Shown here: one piece after another, positions 26,801 to 39,000 of the stretch
Position numbering within the stretch: position 1 is the stretch's first letter
Layout of the letters: each line of letters begins with the position of its first letter
Origin: Lanius collurio
Taxonomy: Eukaryota > Chordata > Aves > Passeriformes > Laniidae
Assembly: GCA_020086605.1 (NCBI GenBank)
Contig: JACBWW010000002.1
Coordinates: 24,415,679-24,479,678 of the forward strand
Direction of reading: 5' to 3'
Length of the DNA: 64,000 nucleotides
The notes under the pieces: generated by a model
What the model was told of the DNA's origin: nothing
Database searches by the model: none
What the model saw: the letters and a program-made list of their open reading frames with translations, nothing else
Position numbers and translations under genes: made by a program

Positions 26801-28767
26801 AATCTTTGAGTTCATTCCAGCACCTTCAGAAACCAGAAACCCCAAACAGATATGGCTGGCCAAGGTGTAGGTCTCCTATTCAAGCTAGAAATACACAACC
26901 CTAGACTCTTAACAACATACAGCTCTGTACTAGCACATACCTAAACTGCTTCATCAGAAGCTGCTATCACCAACTCCCACCTCATAGATGTAGAAAACAG
27001 ACAAAACAGATAATGGGACTGTTTTTTAGGCTGCCAGAGAGCTCAAGAATCAGAAATTTAGACACCATTCAAATAGCTTGCATTTTACCCTCTGAGTCAA
27101 CACTTAAGTCATGGTTGACCTTATCAGGCCATAAAAACTCTTTTTACTACCTGTCCTCTGCCTCCTTTAGGAATCATAAGCTTTTCAATTAGGGTAGAAT
27201 GCTTTACTCATGTACTGGTCACTTAGGGGCTTCTTAGAATTTGATAAAAAACACTCTTGTCTTCAGCTCCTAGTTTTCCTTCTCCTAGTCATGTCCCTTG
27301 GAGCACTGTAATTAACAGTGGGGCTCAAAGAAGCCAGAAAGAGCTAGAAGCACTGGCTCCTTTGTCTTACAGCTGCATAGAGTCATCTCCTTATGCTACC
27401 ATGGAAGAAAAAAAAAACTCCTCAGAAGAATCCATCCATTTACTGGCAGCCTGATAGATGTAAGTAATACTGAGCATATTGAACACAGCATGACTCAAAC
27501 AGCCTGAAAAATGGGGGTAAGAGGAAAGATTTTTTTGGCTGTAATCCAACCTGAAATAGTCACTCCAAATACTGGAGAACTATAGAACCTGGAATTTGTA
27601 TACTCTGACTAGTAAGAGTCAGAAGAGAGGGACACAATCCAATCCTGGTGGCCATTAATATTTTATTTGAAAGAAAATGAGGGATGACTGGAAAAAAAAA
27701 GCAGCATTATCTTATTTACAAAAGAGATTACTGGTTGATGTTGACAGCCCCCAAATCTTTCTGAGGCTTCTAAGAAAGGGAGATAGTGCTTTGCAAGGAG
27801 CATACTCCACCACTTTAAAAATGTAAATTGAAAGACCTCCAGCTGCCCACTGTTCTTCCCATTAGAGCCAACAGTCCCATTTACCATCCACAAACTTACA
27901 CTTCAGGAAAAACAAGCAGGGAGTTGTATTTAAGTATAAATGGACAGACCATAAAGATGTGCAATTCAGAAATGCAAAGATACACAAAGGAATTCTATTT
28001 AAAGATTTAGAAGGGAAGGCTCTTCCCTAAAACCTCAGAACATAATTCTTTGTGCTACAGCAAAGGAAGTCTGTTAGGAGACTGCAAGTACCTTAAGGTC
28101 TCAATGTTAAGTTCCTGCAGTTGAATAATGGACTGGTTTTCTCCAAATCAAGCCAGCAGACGTTCTGTAATACCTAACCCATAATTCATCAAGCTCTTCA
28201 TCTTCTAAGCCAAAACTTGTCCTCAAGCTCTGCACACAATGGGGCATGAGCCAAGGCCACAAGCTGGGCACCTACACAATCTTTTTTTTTATAAATATGA
28301 AGCAGAAACTCTCAGGCAGCCTCCATACTGTGCAGAAGTTCATAAACACATAATAAATTAAATATAGAGAAAAGCAGTCATCAATGAGACCACAATCCTG
28401 AACTCCAGCTTTCCAAAAAGAATATCCATCATACTGACACTGACTACACTCAGTTGTTCCCACTCTAGCAAAGCATTCAGAAAGCACCTTTTTCTGAAGA
28501 AAAAACTATTACCTAGAAATAGGATGATGACTTTTCAACAGTGAATGAGGCAGGTTCAATATTTTTTTCATCCAGGAAATCTGTTTTGCTTCTCCACAAA
28601 ATGCAGAATATTGGAGCATTTGCTAATCTAAGAATTCTCATGTATAGTTATTTTAAGCTTTCTCTGTCTTCAAGTGTTACTGCAGAAAATTTCAACATCT
28701 TAAAAAAAGGGGAGTGGGGGCTTTATGAGGGGAGAGAAGGGGGTATGCTTTTTACAGTTGTACTCAC

Positions 28768-28943
28768 ATCGCAAAGATGATGCAGGTTGATCCTGGCCCA
28801 GTCTCAGTGGTAATGACCCCTCAGTGGACTGCTCTCCTGAAATCACTTTTTTTACTGGATAATATTTGGGCTTAATCACATATTCTTGTGTTTGGCCATG
28901 ATGAAGATTCATCATTAGTGTCTGAGATGAAAGGGGTATCATC
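28768..28943 (-). CDS. LTBP1: LTBP1 coding exon B: linker region
   Basis: This is the second LTBP1 coding exon in the window, 33.2 kb downstream of exon A in the direction of transcription. The acceptor CCAAAACAG is followed by GATGATACCC. The first G completes the split Gln codon begun by CA at the end of exon A. The exon reads 58 full codons and ends with a single T before the donor GTGAGT, so it leaves in phase 1. The peptide includes HHGQTQEYVIKPKYYPVKK and SGEQSTEGSLPLR, both recognisable as the LTBP1L segment between the first EGF and the NHTGRIKVVF region. It has no cysteines and no domain fold that I recognise. It is part of the N-terminal region of LTBP1L that family knowledge links to matrix association. 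LTBP1S lacks it because that transcript starts downstream. Confidence 0.95.
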
Positions 28944-31104
28944 CTGTTTTGGAAAGAGACGGAAAAGACAGAATAATGTAAGAATTAATAAATTAGACTT
29001 AGAAACTACTTGTAAAAAGACTGAAGATAAATTCAACTGCACTCCAAATTCTCAAAATACAGTTTGGGAAACCTACTACTTTACAAGTAAGTGCCTGATT
29101 TTCCATGCATTTAGCACCCTCATTGTCTTGTCAACTCAACAAACTCCTAACAAAGAAAGATTACAGGGATTATACAACTTTATTTCTGACAAGGAAAGAG
29201 AAATATCACGGACAGCTCAGAAAACAAGGAGAAACAGGAAAAAGCCCTGATCAAAATCATGAGTTGAAGCTCAAATTTCTTAACACACAGAGTTTTCCAG
29301 ACTGGTCAGAGAAGCAGTGATGCATTCAAACTTTATTCCATTTCTTACAGCTGTCATTTCATACAAGGTATATTAAGAAGATCCAAAACCCAGCTGACTT
29401 TCCCTCTCTGTTCCCAGAAACCATTTCCTTCTTCACCATATTCCTCTAGCCACAGAGCAAAGCACTGCTCCTCTTCCCCTTCTTCAGTCTGTTTCCCACC
29501 TCACTGGAAGGTTTGTGTCCCAGACTCCCATTACTTTGCCCACCCACTTTCTCTCTGCCTGCACTATTGAACATCTCTGACAAATGTCCCACAACCACAT
29601 GGCTTCCCTTATCAGTAAAACTTCCTCCCCTCCTGTTAAACAAGAAGATTCCTTCAAGTTCACAGATTCACTTACTGCTAGTTCTTCCTCATATGGTTGG
29701 ATTCCTCCCTATGACCTCAGCTTCTCACTGCACAAGGCCTTGCCAAGTTTCAATAACAATTCCCTCCTCTCCCCATCAAAAAGCCCATGGTTATTTAGCA
29801 ACCATCAAGAGTAGGAATCATTTCTTCACTAACAAACTGGCCTTCACTCTTCTGGCAGTAAACAAGGCAGCAGATTGGGCAGCTCTTAGCTACATGCAAT
29901 GAAGCTGCAAGCTGCTTTGGGGCCCTGAGGCTGGAGAATCCCATTGCACAGCAAGTGATAGCACACTTTCAAGTAACAAACCTCCTAATAACATGCCTTT
30001 AAGCAGTTGTAGCTACTGCAGATCAGACTGTAATGACACAGACTCCATGGAGAGTAGTACCAATTACTAACCTATTAGCAGTGGCTATCCAGACTACATT
30101 GTCCTTTGCTCAAATGAAGGCATACAGAGTAGGATGCCGTAAGCCTCTCTCACTTTATTCTCAGCTAAGGGTCTGTAACTAGTTCAGTCTTCAAAAATGG
30201 AAAAAATAGGAGAAAAAGTTATGGGATTTGTAACAACCATCCCTCAGAGCCACAGTTCTGCAGGGTAAATAACTGTCCTCTGAGAATAAGACATGAACCC
30301 TATATTATAAAGGACAGCTGAGCAGCATTTCCCCACAGTGGTGAGACTGAAGAGTTTCAGCTGAGAACTTAGATGACTACTGCATTGTTTTCTGACATGT
30401 GGAGCCTGAGCCAGCTCCTATCTCCAAAGCAATGCCTAACTCCTTGGTCATGTTATTCAAGATGCTTAGTAACTGCTGTAGCCAATGGATTTGTGGTTAG
30501 AACAAACAATGGGGTTTTGTCCCACACAGATGCTCTTTTTCTCAAATTGATCCAAGTTAACAAAAGCATTTATTAATAGTGACATTCTAAGCCTCCTATG
30601 TAGAACAGAAACATAACTGCTCAGGCTGTCTCCAAGTCAATTTGTCTAATACAGCACTTACACAGTCTCATTACATTCACTAAAAGTCCTTTCGCCAGAC
30701 TAAGAGAGAATACTGTATTTTCTACATTGTCTTTAGGGCTCCTACCAGAAGATCAAAAGAGAGGCGTCACTGGCATTAGAGGTGAGGCTTGGAACTCAAC
30801 ACAGTTTGATAAGTATTGCCAGGAAACCCTCAGCCTGAAATAAACCTGAAGTTGTTGCCTTCAGGACTGCTTACATATGAATTTCATTTATTTGAGGAGT
30901 CGCTGCAATCACTTCTGCACAACCTCTTTTTTCTAACAGACCTCATTTGATGCCTATCCATAAGAGCATCTACTTTTCATTTTGGCCATAAAAGAATGTC
31001 TATACTGAATGTACAACAGAGATCAAAATACTAGATACAAATACTGCCATTTAAGTGGCTGAGTGTTTTTTGTTAAGGTTATAAGAAGTTTTAAAGCATT
31101 ACAG

Positions 31105-33040
31105 AAGCCCAGAATGGTTAAGAGTGGAAGGGACCACTGGTGGGGGTCTACCTCTCTGCTCAACCAGGGTCTTCATAATGATCTCTAATTAGCAGTCATC
31201 TAATTATCTTTGCTGCTGTCTGCTCAAACCCACTCCTGGAGCTCCACGTCTCTCTTCTCCTGAGGAGCCCAGAACTGGACACAGCATTCCAGATGTGCCT
31301 CACCAGCAAAGAGTAGAGGGGCAGGATCAACTCCCTTGACCTGCTGCCAGTGCTCTTCCTAAGGCAGTCCAGGATACCATGGACCTTCTGGGCCACCAGG
31401 ACACACTGCTGGCTCATGGATGCCTCGCTGTCCACCAGGACCCCCAAGGCCCTTCTTCCCAAAACTGCTTCGCAGCAAACTGGTGCCCAGTCTGTGCAGG
31501 TGCAGGACCCCGCATTTGCCTTTGTTGAAGTTCAGACAGTTCTTCTCTGCCCATCCTCCAACCTGTCAGGATCCTTCTGCACAGCACTCTGGGGGTATCA
31601 GCTGCTCCTCCAAGCTTTGTGCCATCAGTGAACTTGCTGAGGAGGCATCTGCCCCTTCATCCAAGTCACTGATGAATGAGTGAACAATACGGGACCTGGT
31701 CAAGTCTTCTGCCATTCAGCCAGTTCTCAAACCACCTCACTGTCCACTCCTCCAGTCTGCATGTCCCAAGTTTGTCTACCAGGATGCTGTGAAAGACACT
31801 GTCAAAGGGCATGGTGAAATCCAGGTAGAAAATATTCACTCTTCTCCCCTCATCCATCCAGGTAGTTTTGTCACTTTAGAAGACAATTGTGTTGGTTGAG
31901 CATGATTTACCTTTAGTGAAACCATGTTGACTATTCCTCATAACTTTCTCGTCTTCCACATACTTAAAAGATGGCCTCCAGAACAAGCCTCAATTTCCAG
32001 AAATTGAGGTGAGGCAGTAGTTGCGTGGGTACTCCTTGCCCTTTTTTGAAGACTGGGGTGACACTTTGCTTTCCTCTAGTTCTCAAGCACCTCTTCTGAC
32101 TGCCATGACCTTTCAAAGATGACCATGAGTGGCCTAGCTATGATGTCTGACATCTCTCGCAGCCTTCATGGATGCATCTCATCATGGCCCATGGACTTGT
32201 AGATTTCAAATTTGCCTAGATGATTTCTAACCCAATCCTCCTTGATGAAGCAAACATTTTCCACCATTCCTTTTCCCTGGTCTCCTAGGTCAGACATTCC
32301 TAAGGGCTGGTCTTGTCAGTGAAGACTGATGGACAGAAGACATTCAGTAATTCTGCCTTCTTTGCATTCTCTGTTACCTGAGTCCCTACTCCATTTAATA
32401 AGAGGCCCACATTTTCCTTCATTTTCCACTTGTTATTGATGTGTTTGCTTGCTGTACTTGATATCCTTGGCCAGGTTTTTAATTTCAGATGGGCCTCAGC
32501 CTTCCTTGTTGCATTTCTGCCTACTCAGACAACATCTCTATTTATGTTTCAAGTGTTCTGTCCCTGCTTCCTTCTCCGGTGTATCTCTCACTTGTGCTTG
32601 AGTATTAACAGGAGTTCTGTGTTAATCCACACAGGTCTCTTGCCCACTTTGCTCAATTGCTGCTCATCAGGATGCATCATTCTTGAGCCTGAAAAAAGTC
32701 ATCCTTGAATATAAACCAGCTGTCTTGGATCCTTCTTCCCTGCAGGCACATTTCAATGATAGTCATCCAAGAAAGTCCCTGAATAGGCTAAAGTTAGCTC
32801 TCTGGAAATCCAGGGTTGAAATCTTAATTGCTGCCCCTCTTCATTCATGAAAGATACTGAACTCCACCATCTCATGGCCACTGTAGCCAAGGCTGCCCCA
32901 ACCTCCACATGTTCAACAAGGCCTTCCTTGTTTGTTAGTATTAGGTCCTTTTTACTTCTATTATTACCTTTTATATTGCCACAAAGAAGACCAACTGTCA
33001 GCCTACAAAAGTCCATTGTCACAATTGAAATTACAATAAA
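31105..33040 (-). mobile_element. CR1 LINE of about 1.9 kb with reverse transcriptase and endonuclease remnants
   Basis: This is the longest transposon in the window, sense to LTBP1. The 3' end is at about 31105 (CCAGAATGGTTAAGAGTGG on the plus strand). On the minus strand, 31196-31462 encodes the C-terminal region of ORF2 (LGVLVDSEASMSQQCVLVAQ and SRELILPLYSLLVRHIW). Positions 31666-31857 encode part of the reverse transcriptase (DEGRRVNIFYLDFTMPFDSV and EEWTVRWFENWLNGR). Positions 32753-33022 encode the end of the endonuclease region (KKDLILTNKEGLVEHVEVG). Stops and frameshifts separate these blocks, and the 5' part of ORF2 and all of ORF1 are missing, so it cannot encode an active element. 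Confidence 0.9.
31666..31857 (-). pseudogene. CR1 reverse transcriptase fragment
   Basis: The frame carries YLDFTMPFDSV at the position where CR1 reverse transcriptases have the YLDFSKAFDTV motif containing the first catalytic aspartate, followed by WTVRWFENWLNGR. Serine-lysine-alanine of the motif has become threonine-methionine-proline, and the frame ends before the YxDD block. It is therefore an inactive remnant inside the larger CR1 copy. In the same frame, upstream sequence reads FTKGKSC-like before a stop, confirming continuity. Confidence 0.85.
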
Positions 33041-36000
33041 ATTTTAAAAAATCATTTCAAAAACCCAACACCACACCATGCCACACCAAAAATATGAATG
33101 CCATACATTGGAGACTGAAAGTTTAACCACCAGAATTTACAAAAGTTGCCCCTTCCTTCTCAGGCATTATAATTCTCTTCCTTAAATTAGATTGCATTAA
33201 ATATTAATGTTAATGAATTAGTGCTAAGACAGCTTTGTTTTCTGAGAGTGGTTTACTTAATACTACACAGGACAGCTGTAAACTTTAAAAGGAAACACTT
33301 CCATGTGATGCGCAAGTTGATAATTTTTTGTTTCAATGCAGACTAAACCACCTAATCTACATCACCAAGGGATATGCTTACAATAATCACACAAAATCAA
33401 AGTTAAGACTTGTCTAGACCCTTTTTTTTTACACGCTTATGCTGTTTTGATCATCTTCGTGTATAACTGCCATTAACTTAATAAACTTGACAAAAACTTT
33501 CCACTGCTGAAGTGTACACCAGGCAGATAAACAAATGTCTAACTGCACCTTCAACAAACAAATTATTCGATACATACTAATAAGGTTACAAGAGTGCTAC
33601 ACAGGAAGAAGAAACATTTTCAGCCAACTACCATGCAAAAGAAAGCTCTCTTGCTTGATAAACCAACTAAAGAATGGGATGTGTCAGAGTAACTGGACAA
33701 GCAGAAATGGTATCGACAACATTTGGCATGAAAAGTACTGTCTAGACCAAACTAGGAAAATCTCACTCAGTTTGCTTTATTTTATTTTTTTTATGTCTGA
33801 TGCTGCCATGCCTGGCTTGTAGCTAGCAACACTTGAGAAAATATGAATTCTTAACACTGTTGCTTCATGCAAGTGCACAAATTAATTCCTTCTTCATGAC
33901 TTCCTCCCAAAGTCACAATGAAAAATCAAAAGGAGAAGAAGAAAACCAGTATTTTCTAAAACTATGAGATAGTAAAGAAAATATGCAGGCCAGCTGAAAA
34001 GGCATTAAAATAGAACTAACTCCTACTCCCCCACCCTGTAAATTGTTAAAATTCAGTTGCTAGTTCAGCCTGACCTTTGCCAGCTGTTTCCTCCTTCCAC
34101 TGCTTCTGATATATTTTTTTTAAAAAGGTACCTGAAATGTTTAACTTCCCAGCTGATGATGAACAGATGGGATCTCTCCAAAGGCCTTTACATGATCATA
34201 CCCATCATTAATAAAGGATGGCCTATTTCACAAGGTCCTACCAGTAGAAAGAGATGAAAGAGAAGCATTCAGCTTTTCTTTATTTTCACCATTGCAAAAG
34301 TTCTGCATAAAATTGATTTTATGTGTAAATATGTATTTTTAATGCATATTTCAAAGTCCTGTCCCTGAAACACAGTGCAAAGACTGCAAAGAAAGTACTG
34401 AGACCTGTGCATCCTACAGTAACAACACCACAATGTTGCATTAATATCTTCATTATAAAACTGCCTTGATTTATATCTTTGCACTACATTTATCCCAAGG
34501 CAAATTTTGCGAAGATGGTAGCTTGGATATGATTAATTCATTTTCAAATAATACCATCAAAGTTAGTAATTTCTACTTTTTTTACCACCTTAAAGAGCTA
34601 GAATGTTATTTACAATATAGAAAAAAATCTTATTTGGTCATCACCAGGTTGATTTGGTTTATAACTAAGGTAATACAACAAATACAAATCTTAATAAAGA
34701 AATATTTAATCTACACCAAGATAAAAAATGGTAAAAAGAATTCAAAGTTGTTTATAAAGGCTGACAAATGTGCAACATTAACTTTTATCCATGAGTACCA
34801 ATTTTGCCCATTTTATATATAATTTCTGTGGTAAAAGCCATGTCCAAGAAACTTTCAGGGATTTTCTAACTCTTAAGTATTTGCTAATAAAGATAGCCCT
34901 GTATTTGCAGACTCAACCAAATTTGCCATTATAACCTGGTGTAAGAGCTGAACTAGAGCTCTGTGAAACAAAACTGTCTGAAAAGAACACAACTATGACT
35001 CCATTGATACATTTCATCTTTCACAAAGAGCACAAACTGAAATGTGTAAATTATGAACATTCTTCCAGATTTCTAAAGAAACACACTGACATTTCCAGAA
35101 TCATAAGCAATTCTTCTTTTCCTAGATGTCAAAAAGCAGAAAGAGCTCTTAAGGCAAGAGAAATATATCTGTTGGTTAAATATTCAGATACAGAGCAACA
35201 ATACAGATGCTCAGTCACACAACCTGAAGGAAGCTACAGTTCTTGCAAGTTATGCAACAGGGAAGCATTGCTCATGTAATACAGCATTCAAAGATTAAAT
35301 TTCAAGAATTTTTCTTCTGAAAAATATTTAAATTATAAATAGTAATTATAGCAGTGAAAAAAAGGAAAGCTTGTCTACTACATCTTTTCATTAATTTAAG
35401 GACAGAAAGTGTACCCCACCATATTCCCAGAGTGCCTTCAAGATACAAGTTACGCAAATTTTAAAAAACCTTCTTATAATATTATCTTAAGTATCCTTCA
35501 AGTATCCTAAACCACCATTAAAGAAACAGTATGCATGAAGGCTGGAAAAATCTGAGACAACAATGAACACAAACCAGCTGAGTCTAACTCTCAGAGTAGC
35601 AGCAATTAACAAACCTCCCTTTTCACCATACACCAAATGAACAACTAGGGGCTGCAAATTATTTGTTACCTCAAGCATACTTTCACTACTCTTAACCAAT
35701 TAAGCTTTTCACAAATCCAGATTAACTAATGTGACATCTGGATTATTTTATATAGATTTCCAGCCATACATACATCTTCAACTCTCCAGACACTTCTTAC
35801 CATTTAAGTTCAAGGAGGCAAAAAGAGAAAACTCTCCATAACAGAAAGCCTACATGTGTTGCTGACTTATTCTTGTTCCTCTAGAGGTTAACTCTTTGTT
35901 TTGTGGCTCCTTGTTGTTGTTTTACAGGATGCCACACTGATAATACTACAGTCAGGTAAGATGTTATGTCAGCATCAAACTCAGCTTTTAAAGAGAGGCT

Positions 36001-39000
36001 ACTAATGTCACCAACACTTGCATTAAGAAATTGACCTCCAAGCATCCACTATGTTGCAGCACTGAGTCAAGATGAAATTCACTAGTTAGCAGCAGATTTA
36101 CTTACACAGCACTGCGTCAGTTCAATACACCACCTTCAGTAAATTCATTTAAGTTTTTCCCTTTCTTTTTTACATTACATTTTCTACAGAAATTTTGTTT
36201 CCACAGAACTAGTGGCATGTTACACTGACACTGCGTAATAAAAAAAAATTACTCCGATAAAGACATATTAACTAGTGATCATTTCTATCTGTTGACCCAT
36301 TAGACAGACTTTGGTATTAAAAAAGCATGCTGAAATGACAACTAAAAATAGAAACAAACTCCCACAATGGCTGTTTTATGATAAAGGCAAGTGAGCACAG
36401 CTGCTGCAAAGCAAAGCCACACATTACTAATCTGCTCAAATACTTGAGCATGTAAAACAGGAGACAGAGCCCAGAAGGTTGATGTAATTTATTTGAAATT
36501 TGAAAAAAACTTCGAAGATTTGTATTACAAGAGACTATTAAGAAATCTTAAATTATAAAATAGTGTTGCAAACTTAAAATGGGCAAATATCTGGAACATA
36601 ACAGATTCATTTTCTTGAATATATGTTAATTACAATATATCCTTTTGAAGACTACTAACATATACATGGTTTGATAACACCTCACTTCAGGTAAACAATT
36701 TAAAAATATATGCAATTTTGTTAGAGTAATTCAGAAAACCCTCAATTATTATTTTGTCTTCCAGACTAGCAATTATATATTTACACAGGATAAATTCTCT
36801 CTGGGAATACACTTACACCCTTGACTGAATTAAGAAGAAATCTGTCATTTAGGAACATAATACCTAAATAAAAGTAAAAATGCTAGTAAAGAACTGAAAA
36901 ACCTTGGCCTATCCTTGGTATCCTGACAGGTAAATTCATGAACATGAAAAACATAAACGGAAAGAGCAAGTAACTACCCCATCAAGTTTTTGCAAAGATG
37001 CAGATGGATTAGCAAAAAATGTTTTCTCACTACTACTTGTTACATCTAGAAAATGTTTTACAAGTATGATCTTGCTGGTATAAACAGAGTTTCTCAGAAG
37101 GAGTCAGATATAAAGGAACACATCATAGGTTTATAACCTTTTAATAAATCAGACCTATGTAGAAGACAAGACAATTAATGGTGGCTAGACAGGAAGAGAC
37201 AAGGACTCCGAGTACCTGGACTGGAGGTGAAATTGAGCACTGATGAACATGACAACGTGCATCAGAAGCAACCACAACTTGTCACACACATAACTGATGT
37301 CCATGCCAACTGCAGCCACACAACCAAGAGACTCTCACATCAGCCCAGTGAAAGCTGCCAGCATACAAAATTGGATTAAAAGATAGAGCTCAAGGCATTA
37401 CTGAAGTGCAAAGAGCTGAGGGAAAATAACAAGGAAGGCTTTTGAAGGCATTGATATTCACAAAGCTAAGGGTGTCCAGAAAGCACCCAGGCAGGGGAAA
37501 GCCAGACTCTGGTTCCAGAGGAAATTCTTTAGGGAATATATGACAGAAAAACACAAACTAACCCTTAATTAAAAATTAACTGCAATAAGTTCTAGGCTAA
37601 AAAAATAAATACTTTTCCCACATATTGCATAATCAGCACTATGACGATATAATTGATCATTAGTGCTTTCAATAATCCCAGTGTAAACAGTTGATGAGCA
37701 CACCTCAAATTTGATTGAGATCACTGAAAAAAGTCAGAAATCCTCATGCTTAAGGATATCAGTTTCCTAATATCATAAAGGCAAACAGACCTTACTTTCT
37801 CCTGCTAAGGAAGTGCCAGGTGTGCAAGTTGGAGCACTTTATCCCTCAATAACACATACTGATTTCTTACATAAGCAACTATCAGCAGATGTATACAATA
37901 CTGACTTTGCCCAAGTACTATACACAAGAAGTGCTCATAGGAGAACAAATTATGTGTTCATGTTTGAATGGGAAAATGGTTGCTGCACATTCAGAAACTT
38001 AAACACATTTACTGAAGGCTTTCTAAATTTACTTGACAAGAAGCGTAATTTAGGATGAGCAAGCCTTGAAAATGTCAAGATTAAATCCAGACTCTATGTT
38101 CAGTAAGTGTATTCATCAGCAGAAGCCCTTTCTGGTATATGAAATGAGAAGCAAGAAGCTGTGACAGTCTGTACTGGCTACAGGATACACTCCTTGAAAC
38201 ACCCTAGGGACTGTTCTTCATAAGTTATATCACAAAATTTAGCAATGGAGGGTCAGAAAAACCCAAACCCCAAAGTTTACCCAAGTTCTCCACAGCAGTC
38301 ACCTAAATTCACGTGGTGAAACAATGGCATGCTTCCTGGCTGATGTGGGAAGTCTGGAAGTGATGCACGACAAGAACAGAAGTACATGTTGTGCTGTACC
38401 CCAGAGGGTGAAAAGATGAGTGGTGAAAAGTTTTGGATGTAGAAGGAATATTTGCATTAGGCCAAGAATACTTTTAACATATAAGTTTTTAAATGTATAA
38501 TTATTTTCTTAGCTGAACTAGATAAAAAATCATATGATCTATTTCTTCATACCACAAAATTGAGCAATAAAGACTATCCTTCATATTAAGTCATCACCAA
38601 AATGGAATGCTTACATTTGTGGGCAGAATCAGAGAAAGGGGGGGGTCAGCAGCAAGCAGTTACACTTAGCAAGAGTCTAATTTTGGGGCTAAGAAGCTTC
38701 CAAAATCTTGTGACGTGTATACACAAATAATTTGAACATAACATTACACAGAAAAATATTTTCTAATTAAAATAGTAAACATATGCATTATAACCATGTG
38801 TCCATCATTATGTATTTTCAGAAAAATAACATCCAGAGAAATACCATGTTTGTGCCTACATTCTTTGTGTCAGTACAAGATTCCTGATGTAGAAGGGTCA
38901 CTTCAGCAGAGCTAAAGAACAGACTAAAGCTAACAGAACTGATAAAGCATTTATTCATTGTCGTGACCTAAGAAATTCCGCTGCAGAGAGAACCTTGACA

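Larger units (their letters stand above)
11363..28767 (-). other. LTBP1: LTBP1 intron between exons B and C (17,405 nt)
   Basis: The donor GTGAGT is at 28767 and the acceptor AG at 11364-11363, minus strand. The 3' end of this intron doubles as the LTBP1S promoter, leader and first codons. The only repeat I can identify is the CR1 copy at 14262-14893. The rest (about 11700-14261 and 14894-28767) is AT-rich with homopolymer runs such as A15 at 17398-17412, and I recognise nothing coding in it. Confidence 0.8.

Noticed and set aside
29513..29902. 129-codon open frame on the plus strand
   Set aside because: No recognisable domain, no splice or promoter context, antisense to LTBP1, and a second frame is open over the same bases. 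Likely chance.
34466..34822. 118-codon frame on the plus strand
   Set aside because: Composition is that of AT-rich DNA (Ile, Lys, Tyr, Phe) with no domain or context.
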